This document shows, in pieces, positions 22,224 to 34,753 of a stretch of 64,000 nucleotides of DNA. The notes beneath the pieces were generated by a model, which did no database searches, was not told the DNA's origin, and was given only the letters and a program-made list of their open reading frames with translations. The position numbers and the translations under genes are program-made. Within the stretch, counting starts at the first letter, position 1; each line of letters begins with the position of its first letter. The DNA lies in contig MU405234.1 of NCBI GenBank assembly GCA_022836615.1, positions 124,001 to 188,000 of the forward strand, written 5' to 3'. The DNA comes from Annulohypoxylon bovei var. microspora (Eukaryota > Ascomycota > Sordariomycetes > Xylariales > Hypoxylaceae).

Positions 22224-23099
22224 TCACATCAGGCCCCTTACAAACTTATCCAAGCCCATCTCGAACATCTCGTTCTTGACGCCTTCGCCGCCCTTGTGTT
22301 CAACCGGTGAGAGCGGATTTTTGACAACTAGGCGTAGATGTGTTAGCCCAGTTATTTTCTAGAGATAAACTATGTTTTTCGACTTCTTCCTTTACAGCCC
22401 TCGGATCATCCAGCCACTCACTCCCCACGGAAGCCTCACGGTATAGGCACTCTTCTAGGCATTCCTACTCCCTCCCATTTCCCACTTCTCATCTTTCCCT
22501 CTCCTATGCCCCACACCTAAACAGCCTAACACAAGAGCAGATAAAAGACGGGGAAAGAAAAAAACTCACCGTACTCAACCCAGAGGTTAATATAGATCTG
22601 GTGAAGCACGTTCCGCATGCTCAGGGCGCCGGGCTCGGTCAGCATGGCGAAGCGCAGGTTGGTGGGGGTCTCGTAATAGTGCAGCTTGTAGTGGGCGGTG
22701 CGGTAGGCGATGAAGGCGTCGTCCTCGCTGCCCAGCTTGCGCACCATGTTGCGCAGCGAAAACACCGTGCCGAAGATCAGCTTCGCGTCGTCGTCCAGCT
22801 TCCGCTTCGAGGCCGCGGACAAGGCGCTAGGGATCGTAGTGGTGGAGGGGTGCGACGGGTGAGAAGGTTGTTGAGATTGAGGCCGCGAGGGGGGTGGTGA
22901 GGTTAGGCTCGTTGTTGTCGTCGGCGCCGCGGCGGGGAGCGGCGTGCGGGCGTGCCATTGCTTGGAGTATATGCACTCCGCTGGGAGGTGTTAGCTAACA
23001 TGTCTGACATGTATATGGGGTTGTACACGAATTTGTATAGATAAGGGGAGGCTTACTATGGCGGTCGAAGATGTAGAACGAGTAGACCTGTATAGGCAT
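22224..23099 (-). CDS. BET5: TRAPP complex subunit Bet5 (TRAPPC1)
   Basis: Longin-fold core subunit of the TRAPP tethering complex, a guanine nucleotide exchange factor for Ypt1/Rab1 in ER-Golgi traffic. Exons 23099-23057, 22980-22570 and 22327-22224 joined across introns 22981-23056 and 22328-22569 give 185 residues. The N-terminus MPIQVYSFYIFDRHTECIYS matches the family start. The core KLIFGTVFSLRNMVRKLG and YKLHYYETPTNLRF are hallmark segments, and the last exon supplies VVKNPLSPVEHKGGEG. A Pro/Ser/Thr-rich insertion of roughly 45 residues (about 22-65) sits in the loop after the first strand, explaining the length over the 159-residue yeast protein. It is divergent from the CaMKK-type kinase gene, with 935 bp between starts. 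Confidence 0.95.
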
Positions 23100-24034
23100 G
23101 GCTAAGGTAGCTACTATAGCGGGCTCGCGGCTGAAATCACATGCTCCGTAGTTGGACGAGTGGGATGGAGTAGTGCTCGGGTCGCTACAGTGTATGTAGT
23201 TGAAATTGCTAAAAATAATGGGAAAGCTTCCTGGTGGGAACTGGAACAACGACCGGCAAGTCGGCACATGCTACGTACTTCAATCACTATTTGCGGGCCG
23301 GTCCAGGGGGGTCCAGAACTTTCACTTTCAACCTTTCACCAAGACGGTAGCCAAACTTAAAGTCGCAACTAGGTACAGCACATACAGTAGCGTGGGATCC
23401 AATTATTATGTACCTCTTATATGCAGTACTTACTAACATATATCTGAGATCCACGGGACATAGGATTTTCATAATTTCTTTCGACAGATGATTCGTACAA
23501 GTGCTTATATGTTTATTCGGCTCCTAGGGGTTCTTCAGCTATTCAAGGGTCGACATACATCGTCAAGGCTGGCCGTACCATTAATATGCCCTACCAATTC
23601 GTTATCTGGGGGACCCTCGAACCCCTCCAGCGGGGATTTGTGCTGCAAGAGCAGGGATGATAGAGGTGAATTTGGGGGCCGTGATTCGTCCAATGGCGCA
23701 CTTAGCTTGCTGGTTGGGCTGAACCTCTTGAAAATCCATAATCCTTGGAGCACATGGGGCATGGGGGAGTGCAAGGAAAGTGAGACGGGGAAGAAGAGAA
23801 AAAACAGAAGTAGCCTTGAGTACTTTCGTACCTAGCTATATGTACCTAAAAACTGATCATTTCTTCCGTTTTGTCTAACGTTGAGCTTTACAACTAATTC
23901 TTTTGTTCGCTTACTCGAGTATACTTCTAAATAAAGAGTCGTTGTCGCCAAATGTGTCAGAAACGGTATCGACGTTTTGAGATTTGATATTGACATTCGT
24001 CGTCTATAACCCGGACGGATCAGCATAAACCACC
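23100..24034. promoter_or_regulatory. Divergent upstream region of BET5 and the CaMKK-type kinase
   Basis: 935 bp between opposite start codons. Only short ORFs without protein features are present (for example 23488-23835), so this is taken as promoter and leader sequence for both genes. No specific element could be assigned. Confidence 0.45.
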
Positions 24035-26612
24035 ATGACAGATCCTCCATCTACCACAGCCTCGACCGCCTCTACGGTAGCGCCAGAGGGAGTTGTTGAT
24101 CTCGGAGAAGCCAAGCCGCAAGCGCTCGAAACCTCGCTCAGCTTCCCCCCGTCGCCGCATATTAAAATCTACCAAGATGATGACGATGCGCCTGACCGAC
24201 CATCGCTTGCCCCTCATCTGTAAGTCTAGGCAGAGCGTTATCCCCGCGATTGTCTTGGCTACCTACTCTACCGTGTGGTTACGTGTTGTCTAAGACATCA
24301 ATTACAATGCCCAGATCTGCGCCGCCTACCGTACCGAAGTTCCCAAGTCCCATGAGGCATCATAGGAGGACACCGTCTCAGCATCGCGAAGTCAAGGTTA
24401 GTGGGGGAGAAACCACAAATCACAGATCACAGATCGCATCATGAGCTGGGACCATGAACTAAGATCTCGTACCAGGAAACCCTCAATGCCAAGACCGAGT
24501 ATACCAATGACGAGACAGATGGAAGATCGCAACAGGCCATTAATCAATATACTATCAGAGAAGAAATTGGAAGGGGGTCATACGGTGCTGTACATCTCGC
24601 TACAGACCAATTCGGCACCGAATATGTAAGCGCCATCTAGCCAGTCTTTCAGATCATGGCATTTCTAATTAGCATTACGCCAGGCTGTCAAGGAGTTCTC
24701 CAAATTGCGCCTCAGGAAACGTGCCCAGTCGAATATATTGAGAAGACCCGAGGGAGGCAGGCCGCGACTCGGACCTGGGCGAAGCCTATGGAGTGCCCAT
24801 AAGAAACAACTCAGCCATCATGAAATTGCAGAGTCAAAGGATGCCTTGTATCTAATACGAGAAGAGATCGCTATCATGAAAAAGCTAAACCACCCCAACT
24901 TGGTGCAGCTAATCGAAGTACTGGACGATCCCGAAAACGACTCCTTATACATGGTTCTAGAAATGTGTAAGAAAGGTGTCATCATGAAAGTCGGGTTGGA
25001 TGAGCAAGCGGACCCTTACGATGACGAGCAATGTCGCTTGTGGTTTCGTGATCTTATCTTGGGAATAGAGTATCGTGGGTTTTCATTGAGCTACAGTTTG
25101 GTTGTGTTCGTGCTAACTTGCATAAGTACATTCCCAAGGAGTTGTTCATCGAGATATCAAGCCGGACAACCTCCTACTAACAGAGGACGATGTACTGAAA
25201 ATCGTCGATTTCGGAGTATCCGAGATGTTCGAGAAGCCAGAAAACATGATGACCAGCAAATCTGCGGGTTCACCTGCCTTTTTACCACCCGAGCTGTGTC
25301 AAGCCAAACATGGTGACGTCTCGGGAAAGGCGGCGGATGTATGGTCCATGGGGGTTTCTCTATATTGTCTCAAATATGGCAAGCTACCCTTCAAGCGGGA
25401 TAATGTGTTAGACATGTATCAGGCGATCCGAACCGAGGAGTTGCGAATACCCTGCGAAGACGAAGACCCGAATTTCGTAGATCTTATTACCAAGATTCTA
25501 GACAAGAACCCGGAGACGAGGTTAACTCTTCGAGACATAAGAGTAAGTTTACTGCCTATTATTGTCAAAATAACAGATACTAAGCAGAGTAGGATCATCC
25601 TTGGGTCACGAAAGGAGGTGCCGACCCTCTGCTTTCGGAAGAAGAGAACTGTTCAGATGAAGTAGAATTGCCGAATGCTCTAGAACTGAACCATGCATTC
25701 ACACGAAAGATGGACCACCTGGCCTGTGTGGTAAGGACGGCTATCTCCTATGAGATGACCTCATTTGCACATACTAACAATCGATCCTAGTTGAAAGCGA
25801 TTCATCGGTTTAAGGGCCTCACTTCTAGGAGTAGATTCTCGACACCTGAAATCAGGACGCCTCAGACGCCGCATCCGCCGGAACTAACTAGAAAGGAGGT
25901 TGTCCCAGAGGTTACAGAGACATCCGCAATCTCCACGGCTTCGACTGCGGTTTCTGAGACTCCTCCACAGCCGACGCGCCAGAAATCGATCGCGGAAGAA
26001 GCGGCAGAGCTCGTCAAACAGCGTAGAGCTTTCATCGCAGCACAGAAGCACGCCGCAACTCACCCACCGATGCCACTTGGAGAGGGTGAGAAGGGCCACG
26101 CTCATGATCCAACGGAAAAGACACCACTCTTCCTAGGTATCGGCACCGGCGGACACGATGACTTTACTAAGTCCGACCCTCCAACTGACATTGTATCCGA
26201 CTCGCCTACCGGAATCGACTTCGATGTCTATGACCGTGCCTTTGAGACGGAAATCAAACGCATCCGGTCTGACAAGAAAAAGGGCCGCGCCAAGACGTAT
26301 CTCACGAAACTCGTAGGAGAGCAAGAGGTGGATAAATACGCCAGTGACGATTGTATGGTGATCGGGGCCGGGAAGACGCTAGCATCCAGTGCGTACTCTC
26401 ACGGCTCGTTAGCCGTGGAAAGAGGATTGAACCACTTGCACGAGGCTAGGGACCGACTGCATCACGACAGCAACGGCGCGGAGGGGGGGAATCGTAGAAG
26501 CCCGAATAGCGTCGCGGAGACAGTCGAAGCAGTGAAGGAGAAGGGGCATAGATTCGCGAATCTAGTAGCTGCCGCAACCAAAGACCTCAAGGAGAGGAAT
26601 GGTACTGACTAA
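24035..26612 (+). CDS. CaMKK-type Ser/Thr kinase (Ssp1/Sak1-like)
   Basis: Upstream kinase of the class that activates AMPK/Snf1 and CaM kinases. Seven exons (24035-24219, 24315-24396, 24476-24625, 24684-25074, 25127-25542, 25593-25730, 25791-26612) give 727 residues with frame kept at all six introns. Kinase domain residues about 114-412: glycine loop IGRGSYGAVHLA, Lys142 in AVKEFSK, HRDIKPDN with Asp279, DFG at 297-299, activation segment with TSKSAGSPAFLPPE. Between strands it carries the Arg/Pro-rich insert RRPEGGRPRLGPGR, which is the hallmark of CaMKK-family kinases and supports this over generic CAMK. The C-terminal third is a Ser/Thr-rich tail with short conserved blocks (FDVYDRAFETEIKRI). 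A calmodulin-binding helix is not evident by eye; LKAIHRFKGLTSRSRF just after the domain is the best candidate. Orthology among Ssp1, Sak1, Tos3 and Elm1 is unresolved. Confidence 0.93.
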
Positions 26613-27799
26613 AGATAACGCTTAGTGAGCATTCCGAGGACTCCGGTATGAAGTGGGTGAAAGTGGATGTTCTGTTTCAAACAATCGCGATGTGACGCGT
26701 CATATCACGACGCGAGAATGCCCGCGGGATATTCGGGCAGCAAAAGCGAAGGGGGGCAGAAACGCGATTCCAGCTTTCCATCGAGCGGGCGTTCGGGCTC
26801 TAGGACGGCAAGGTAGGGGAAAAGTGTACTTGAACGGGACCGAATTTCGTTTCATCACACGCAAACAGGTATTGCGCAAGCCGCGAGATCGAGATAACGG
26901 GACGGATTGGAAGACGAAAAATTCTGGCTACCCATGGATCCCCCACTGGGTACCTAGTACCCTATCCATCGTTTATTATCTAATTTCTAGCATACGGGAA
27001 GAAGAGCGACGATCAGATTCGCGAGATATCGTCTACGTAATCAAGTAATGACCAATTATTCACCCATGAATCGAAGACTTCTAGCTGATGAAAAAAGAGA
27101 GAGCTGACTCGGTGAAATGGAAACTTGCTCATAGAAGGGATTGGGTGAGACGGATCTGACCAAATTTCTACGCGATCGGGTTCAGTTTGCTCGATAGAGA
27201 TTCGGGTGCGGCTACCGAAGAGAGCGTAACCACCCCTAGAGGTATTACATACATACGATCGTAGTCACGAGTGGGAATCATTGCCACATCTGTCCACTCA
27301 CGAACGTGCCTATGTCCTCGTCCTTGCTACATATGCAATTTGAGAGCAACCAGTTAATCCTTCGTACACTATCGCGCTTATCCGCAGAGGCGAGGGCTGG
27401 CGTCTGTTACGAGGGTACATCCGCAAATAGACCTATGTATGTAAGTAACTTGACTTACGACATAGTTACAGCACTTTTTCGCCGCGGGAATAAAAAGACC
27501 TCACCGCAGCGACTTACATGGGGAGGGACAGAAAGGAGCAGGGAGGAGATTACAGGACGGGGTTTTCAGTATTAACCAAAGAGCGACCGGAATTGAACAC
27601 ACGTGTAGGGCTTGGGGGATATTGTAGGTAGATTGGCTTAGGTATAGCGAGGTAGGCAGGGAAGGCTGAGACTCGACCGGTTATACACCGCTAATCAACA
27701 GCTCGATCGTTATCGCCATCGTGTTTCATGATGGGGGGAGGCTGTCGAGCAAGTGCGAATAGGAGGACTAGATGGATGGATGTATGTACGTATGTTCTA

Positions 27800-27830
27800 C
27801 CTTGCTTTGCCTTGCCTTGCCTTGCCTTAC
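27800..27830. repeat. Short CTTGC/CCTTG microsatellite
   Basis: Five to six adjoining CTTGC-like 5-bp units, one with a T for C change and the last ending in TTAC. Confidence 0.8.
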
Positions 27831-30526
27831 ATATCTACCTAACGTTTACGGGGCGTATGGTCCGGTTCTTGCGTGATGATGATGGCGATGGCTAGAATTG
27901 CGTATTGAGACAAAAATTATTGTCTATGTGTATTTTTCTTGATTCCTTGCATGCTCGCTTACTCGCCCGATGACTTCAAGACATCACATCAATAGCTCCC
28001 GCTCCGCCCCGAGTTCTAGCCTCGGGGAGTAACTTCCCTCCGTGCCCCCTTATGCCACCAGACTACCCTTCAACTCCCCGTTCTCCTTTTTTTCCAGCTC
28101 TTATTCCCATTCCCTTCTCTCCTCCTTCATTCCGCCTCCACTCCTACCTACCTATAGGCACGCGGACAGATGCACTGCGTAGAACATGTACGGACAGCAA
28201 ACATATCAAGAAAAGACGACAGAAATAAGAAGAGCTAGCTGTCCCCCGAGGTAACCCAACCCCAGATTTTCGCACTTGCCGCACCACACACGAAAAGAGC
28301 TGGCCCGGCAAGCGAGGAATCTAGATCCCTCGTCAGGTCCAAGCACTTTCGGCCGACGAAGAATTCCAGAAAACCCCTTGGCGAGCCCTTGGTTCTGTAT
28401 GGTATATCTAAGTTAGAAAATCTCCATCTTCTCTAGCTAGAATTTTTCTTGGTTGTTGTTCAATTTTTTTGGGGCTTGGCCCCTTCGGCAATTGATAATT
28501 GGAGGGAGGGACGGCCCGCAGCGAAGCTGGCCCTGCGGCAAAACCAAAAGAGAACCGAAGAATCGCTGGAGGTTCGGTGCAATCTCGTGGCGAAGAGGGA
28601 ACTCGTGATGGCGCAGAGTCTTTCGTCGTTGTTGTATCGTGCCTTGGGGTAAGGTAGGACTCTTAATTACTAATCCCCGTCAGGGCCTCGTAGAGACTTC
28701 GACTCGCCTCGATAAGATGAAAGAGAAAAAAAGGAAAACGATAGACACAAGCCCCTTTTCTAGATTCATGTTCCACGCGTCACTTCCGAGTACTAGGTAA
28801 GTAGTAGGTAGCTGTCTCGGTTCTCGTCCTCTCTCGGGGATTACCTACACGTTAGCCTGAAACATTGACATCCCACGTTTTTTTTTATACTTCCTACCGG
28901 TACGTACGTAACGATACACCAAAGATGCCGTATATGCCGTATATTGTCTGAGATGGGCATGTACAGAGACGAGGGATTTACTGAGACGACAGCCTCAACC
29001 CGCATGGTCGGCTATGCCGGTGATTGGGCAGCTTCTCCAAAAAAAGAAAGGCATATCATTTAGATCACTATCATAGCATTACCTGATATAGCATTATATA
29101 GCGATTGCAGTGTAGAGCAACATCACATATGACGCCACCAAGCGACCGTACGACAAGCAGGGGAATGATATACCTTGTCTGCCACCCCCAACTTCTCGAA
29201 CCTCCTCCTACAACAGGAAGCTTGTGGTGGTATATCCCCAGGTTTTTCTAGTCTCCGGTCTTCTCATGTATGTATGATATGTGTGCCGAGGGCATAAAAT
29301 GTCACGCTGGCGTAGGTGTGACAGCCGAGGCGACTGGATAGATCCACCTAGGATCTAGAACTAGTCGTTTATTTTCCCGGTAATCTCGTCTGAGTTAATT
29401 GCGCGGTGTGGGTGCACAGCTAAAGGCTGGCTGCCTTTCACGTTACTATCTGGTATTGGAGTTGACCAGCCAGGCTCAAGTAGGAAATCCCATCCGACCT
29501 CTGATTTGCGTTGGCCGGCGCCATCGTGCTAGGTGGCCCCGGGTTTAAAAAGGGCACCCGGATAGGCGCGCCTTCTTACCATGATTTACGAAATCCATCA
29601 TCGACTTTCCCTGCCCCGCGTCTAAGCGGTTGATGAAGTCTGGAGATGGGTGGGGATGGGGACGGGGAGGCTAAGCTCTTGGGGGATTTGACCTAAATCA
29701 GCGTTGCGCAGGCGAGCTACCGACCACAAATTAACTGTTTCGGTGGGCTGGCATTGGGATATTAGATATATATATTCAATATTAGATTTCTCAGCTCCCT
29801 TAAATCCCGAGTAGTTCGGTCTCGGGTCTATATCTGGCCGACCATACTACGTCTCCCCAGCCTTCTACAAAAAGGAGAAAGACGTGGAATTCGAACTTTT
29901 GATTCAACACGAGCGGTGTGGTGCCAGATTGCGAATTCGGAGAGCTCCCGGCTCAACTGCAGAAGCTGGCCGGGATGAATGTTGTAGACAGGTTAGATAC
30001 CTGGGTAGGCGAGGTAGGAAATGCTACCATGACCGGTCTTAAAATCATCACCGCCTAGGGAATAGACAAAAAAAGGTCCACGGTCAATGAAGCAAGATAA
30101 AATCACCAATATCGCTTGATTCGCGAAAGGGAGATGGTATGGCTTTACGGCCCCCACTACGGATTTGATCATGTTAGTATAGCTGTATAGTAACAAAGTA
30201 TCCGACACAGTGAAGATGATCGACGCAACACATCGTTGAGACATGTGGTTATCGGAATACCAGGTATATGATCTTCATTGCATGGTGGCCAAATGCCTTG
30301 GCGTTGATATCTGTCCGCTTCGGGTTTGTCGGCGGCGCATAGGTAAGCGTCCAGGTATTCCGTTGTCACCTTTACTTTTTCCCTGCGGGTGCGCAGGCGC
30401 GGATGCGGGACTCGCAGGTCGGCTGCAGATGGGGGAACGGCCACTTGGCAGGAACGCAGACGGCCAGTCGCCGATGATGGGATAATCAGATAATGCGTAC
30501 TCCCGAAAACGTTATGTATGTATATC

Positions 30527-30565
30527 ATATGCTCCTGATATGCTCCTGATATGCTCCTGATATGC
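30527..30565. repeat. Exact 11-bp tandem repeat
   Basis: Three and a half exact copies of the unit ATATGCTCCTG in the gene-free interval. Perfect copies suggest recent expansion. Confidence 0.9.
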
Positions 30566-32216
30566 ATTGACTAACTAGTTCGCAAGGATAGCCGGAAGAC
30601 GCTGGACGGAGATGACATCCAAATGTGTTGGAGCTGACAAGGCTCAATCACAAGCTTGTGAGAAACGGATTCATGACGTCAGCTACCAAATAGGTAATGA
30701 ATCCAGTACCTAGTAGACGACCCGGTCATAAGGACAACGGCCATTGATTTGAACTTCCTGAACTTATTCGCAGGTGATCATGATTTTAGCTTGCTAGCCA
30801 TATGCAGATTGGTTAGTATGGAGCCAATCGATCATTTCTGTCGAGTAAATCAAGCAAATAAAGCTTGCGCTTGAGATAATACAGTTTTCGTTTTCCTGGA
30901 GCAGATCGGAAGAGGTAAGTTTTGTCACATACTCGCCAACCCCTCCCAGACTACTGGGTCCAATTGCGATCTCGTCTGCCCGAGAGCCAAGAAGTCATAG
31001 CCCTACAACACACCCGTAGTACAAGTAGTACAGGTTGAGATGCTACCGCACGCCACAGCCGATTCGGAGCGGAGAAGGCACTTGTCCCCCTTATGTAGGA
31101 ATAAGATGCTGTTGGAGGCTGTCTGGAGGCCTCCGGGATGATAATAAGTTCAAATGAAAACGAAGAGGAAAAATGTGAGGGAAGCTTGGCGCGCGCAGTC
31201 GAACAGCTCTGGCCCGCATGGGAGCAAGCTTTCGTGCTTCGACTTGATATGCATGTAGCTTTAGCTACAGCAGTAGCTATGAGAAGCTTTCGACATCATG
31301 ACTGGTCTGCTGCAGCAAGGATAAACGTGCAGTTACATACCCACTTCGAGAACACTCCCAGGGTTCCGTAAGAGGTACTGTAGCAAAATAGCAGTAGGTA
31401 AAAAGTCGGCCCCTTTTTTTTTGCCAGATCATCGACGCATGTCGATGTTCCCCTGCTTGTACATGGCGAAGCTGATATCTGACGGGAAAGTGAAAGGATA
31501 GGTAAGTAGGAGCATGTTAGAATAGTGGGCAACTTGTAGCGGTGAGCGTATTCGAATTGGCTATGTTTTGCATTTACAGTGGCGGCGAGCGCAAGGTGAC
31601 CGGTAATCACGAATGCTCGCAGCATGTGGTCTCGGGATACGGTAGCCGAGCACGAAAGCCCAGATTTGGATGTTCTAGTTTCGTTATTATTTCTCATTAT
31701 TAGCTGAGCATGGAGCACCAGGGAAATGCCTCATCTAATAGTCAGCAAAAGTCCACCATGCAACGTTAAGATAGGTAGCTAAGACAGCGGTTGGCTGTGC
31801 TCCCGTAAGCTACATACTCCAACAAGTTAGATACCTAGGTAGGTAAGATGTCGTTGTTCCGAGACGGGTATGGTGTCATTGTTGAGGCTATTCCTTTGAC
31901 GTACCACTAGGTCGGTAGTCGAACAAATAGAGACCTTGAATACTGTTATGATGTGGGGGGTGAAGTATGTATATCTGTAACATGAAAATAGACTAAGATC
32001 TGAGCTGAGACGAGTGGGTGAGTAGAGACAAAGAGGTAAATAGAGGCTCGTGGCACACGGGTTCCATCATAGGGGCACAAGAACAAGAACAGGGACAAGA
32101 GAAATAAGTACCGGAATGCCAATGCTTCTTTATTTCGATAAAAATGATGGGAATGCTAATGTTAGAGAACCCGAGAAACCGATCTGGAATGGGCAGAAGC
32201 CAAGAGAACTGCCAAG

Positions 32217-32246
32217 GGTTCAATGGTTCAATGGTTCAATGGTTCA
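32217..32246. repeat. 8-bp tandem repeat GGTTCAAT
   Basis: Three full exact copies and a partial fourth. The resemblance to a tRNA B box is superficial; no tRNA fold surrounds it. Confidence 0.9.
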
Positions 32247-32485
32247 TGGGAGGAGTAGGCGAACGAAAAAGGTCTTTCGGCAATAGCCGTTGTTAATCTG
32301 GCATGAGGCTCTTTGTTTAATCAACGCGGGTTAGATGACCTCGTGGCATCTAAATACAACGCAAGGCATCCTTTAGTTAATTAGGCGAGGGTGGGAAGAG
32401 ACCTGATTGTTCGTCTTCCTTTTTTATCTTGTTGGGATGGGGGTGGGATGATTGGTATGATCGATGGCTGAATGGCGGGATGGTA

Positions 32486-32518
32486 GATGGACGATGGACG
32501 ATGGACGATGGACGATGG
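32486..32518. repeat. 7-bp tandem repeat GATGGAC
   Basis: Four exact copies followed by a partial fifth. Confidence 0.9.
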
Positions 32519-34753
32519 TCGATTCTCAGAAAAGATAGATCGTGTGTCACTTAGAAAAGTCCTGCAGAGCCTAGATTAACCTACTGGGGAACTAGAAGCC
32601 CACCAATGGCAACTCCCGTAGTTCTTGCTTGTTACTTGCAGAGAATTCCATTTCTGTTGCGACATTCACTTAGCAATCTGTATAATGCAAGTATTCTCTA
32701 ACTATGTCGTTTTTAGACTTTAGACTTTGAAAGCTACATAACCTTGATTGAGTTGCAACTTCAAAATTACAAACAGCCCTGCTTTCCGTAACCCTAACCG
32801 CCAATAGCATACCCAGGTACAATACTTAGGTAGGTACTATGTACCTAGACACTCAATGTTGGGTTGTACATTCGATTAGCGAGTATATTAGTCAGGTCAA
32901 ATCACCGATACTGTGTAACTTCATGTTGCGTAACGCTTTCCCATAACTTTTCCGCCGCTGCGTTGACAATCAACTTCTGGCTAACTGAACCTAGACATAT
33001 ACTTACATACGTAGATACGTACTGATCGAAGGTAACCCCAAATAAGTAAAGTATGTATGTATGTGACTAGGGATGTATGTATGTAGGTTAGGAGGTTACC
33101 TAAATTACGACGTACCTAGTATTAGAATGACACGGTACTGAGTACTTTCGCATTTCCCACCCACATTTTGACCATTGACATGCATCCCACTCTATTTTTG
33201 AAAGGCGATAGTAGAGACGATCTTTTTCTTCTACCACATTTCCTCTACACGAGCTACATGATATACCTACTGCTTAATCATACCTAGTAAAAAGTTACTT
33301 GGTTGCTTTTTCTTTTTTTCTCCTCTACCTAATTAATCACAAGTACCTAGGTATTTTATAGATACAAGATACGAATACAAAAACCCTGACATCACCTTCG
33401 CAACAAGTGGTCCAATACTTTATTTTTAACTCTCCTCTTTTTTTCTCTCTCTTTGGAAGTCAGAAGCTAGAAGATAGCAGCCAGCAGCCAGCAGCCAGCA
33501 ATCGATTATTCATTCCTCAGCCTAGACAGGAAGAATCGGCAGTACCGTACCTCTTTTTTTCCCTCTCCTCCCTCTCCACTTGGATCGGCTCAAACCTGGC
33601 TTCGCACGAATCTTAATTCTAGCTGTTTCCGTCTTCTCCTCTTCGCCCCGAGCGTCCTGTTCCTCTTCTCTTAAGTCTGGCTTCTTAACAATGACCATCT
33701 TCACTTTTACGAAACGAAGTCTGGTCAGTCATTATCTGCGCCGTCTCTAACATTAGCTGGAACCCTTTCAAGGTTCCTACCGATTCGCCTCCACCCGAAC
33801 CATAACCACCGTTCACAATACGTATTCGGCTGGTTGCCGATATCCCGTTTTGAACCCTTCCTCATCCATAATCTGAATCATCATTCCACATAATACTAGG
33901 TAGTTTACCTCCATCTACCGACCTAGGTACCTAGGTAACTTACCTAACCTACCGGAGAAAGCAAGACACCATCCTAATACAATAATACCAATCAGGTATT
34001 ATTCACTCACTCACTACTCTTAGTGGGAGGATTTAAAAAAAGCTTTAGTTCCCCGTAACTAGCTCTTTCGAATTACACAATACGCTATTCGTTGCGCGGG
34101 ATACACAAACAATAGTGGACTCTTGAAGACTCTTCTTTCTTAATTCTTACATACTATCGACTTTTTTCCGTCTTGTTTTATTTTTATTTTTTAACTTCTT
34201 GATCTTTCGTCTTTGAGATACCAATTCAGTTTAATAAAAACGGGAAAGGGGAAACCGAACAATCTTCCCACGTTCGGCAACCGGCGCATCAATCAAGAGA
34301 TTATTTTGAATAGTTCGGACGACCCAACGATCTAAAAAATCACCAGAGGCTAGAAGCTAGACTACTCTTAACAGTAGCCCAGTTCGCCTCCCCACACTCT
34401 TGCCCTACTTTGATTATTAACTTTACTTGTCACGGGAAACTACAAATTCCCAGCATCCCGCTTCTAATTAATTTCTCCCTTTCCCACTTTCTCATTGCGA
34501 ATCCCACCCGACTCGGCCAATACGCTGTTTTGCAATCCGTCATCAGTGTCGCCAACACCTGGGCGTAGCCCACCCCCAAAGGCGACTCGAGCCGCCAACT
34601 ACTTCTCGATTCGCCGAAACTAAGCCTTCCATCTCCCCGCTGCTCCCCCGTCGCCAAGTGACCTTTTTCCTATTCGAGACTTTGGTCCATCGTAGAACCT
34701 CCGCTCCGCTCAACATACTATCGTCTGCACCCTCACTTTTTAATACTTCAGAA

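Larger units (their letters stand above)
26613..34753. other. About 8 kb without a recognised gene, upstream of the Hal4/Sat4-type kinase
   Basis: The largest gene-free interval in the window. All ORFs are under about 140 codons, with no recognisable motifs and no splice chain that I could build into a known protein. It holds several simple tandem repeats (27800-27830, 30527-30565, 32217-32246, 32486-32518), a TGACGTCA palindrome at 30674-30681, a short hairpin at 28015-28034, and from about 33200 onward pyrimidine-rich sequence like a long kinase leader. Non-coding RNA genes or fast-evolving small genes cannot be excluded. Confidence 0.5.

Noticed and set aside
26653..27048. 131-residue ORF downstream of the CaMKK-type kinase
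   Set aside because: No recognisable features, and it starts within what should be the kinase 3' UTR.
30169..30567. 132-residue minus-strand ORF in the gene-poor interval
   Set aside because: No motif or conservation I recognise; it runs through the 11-bp tandem repeat.
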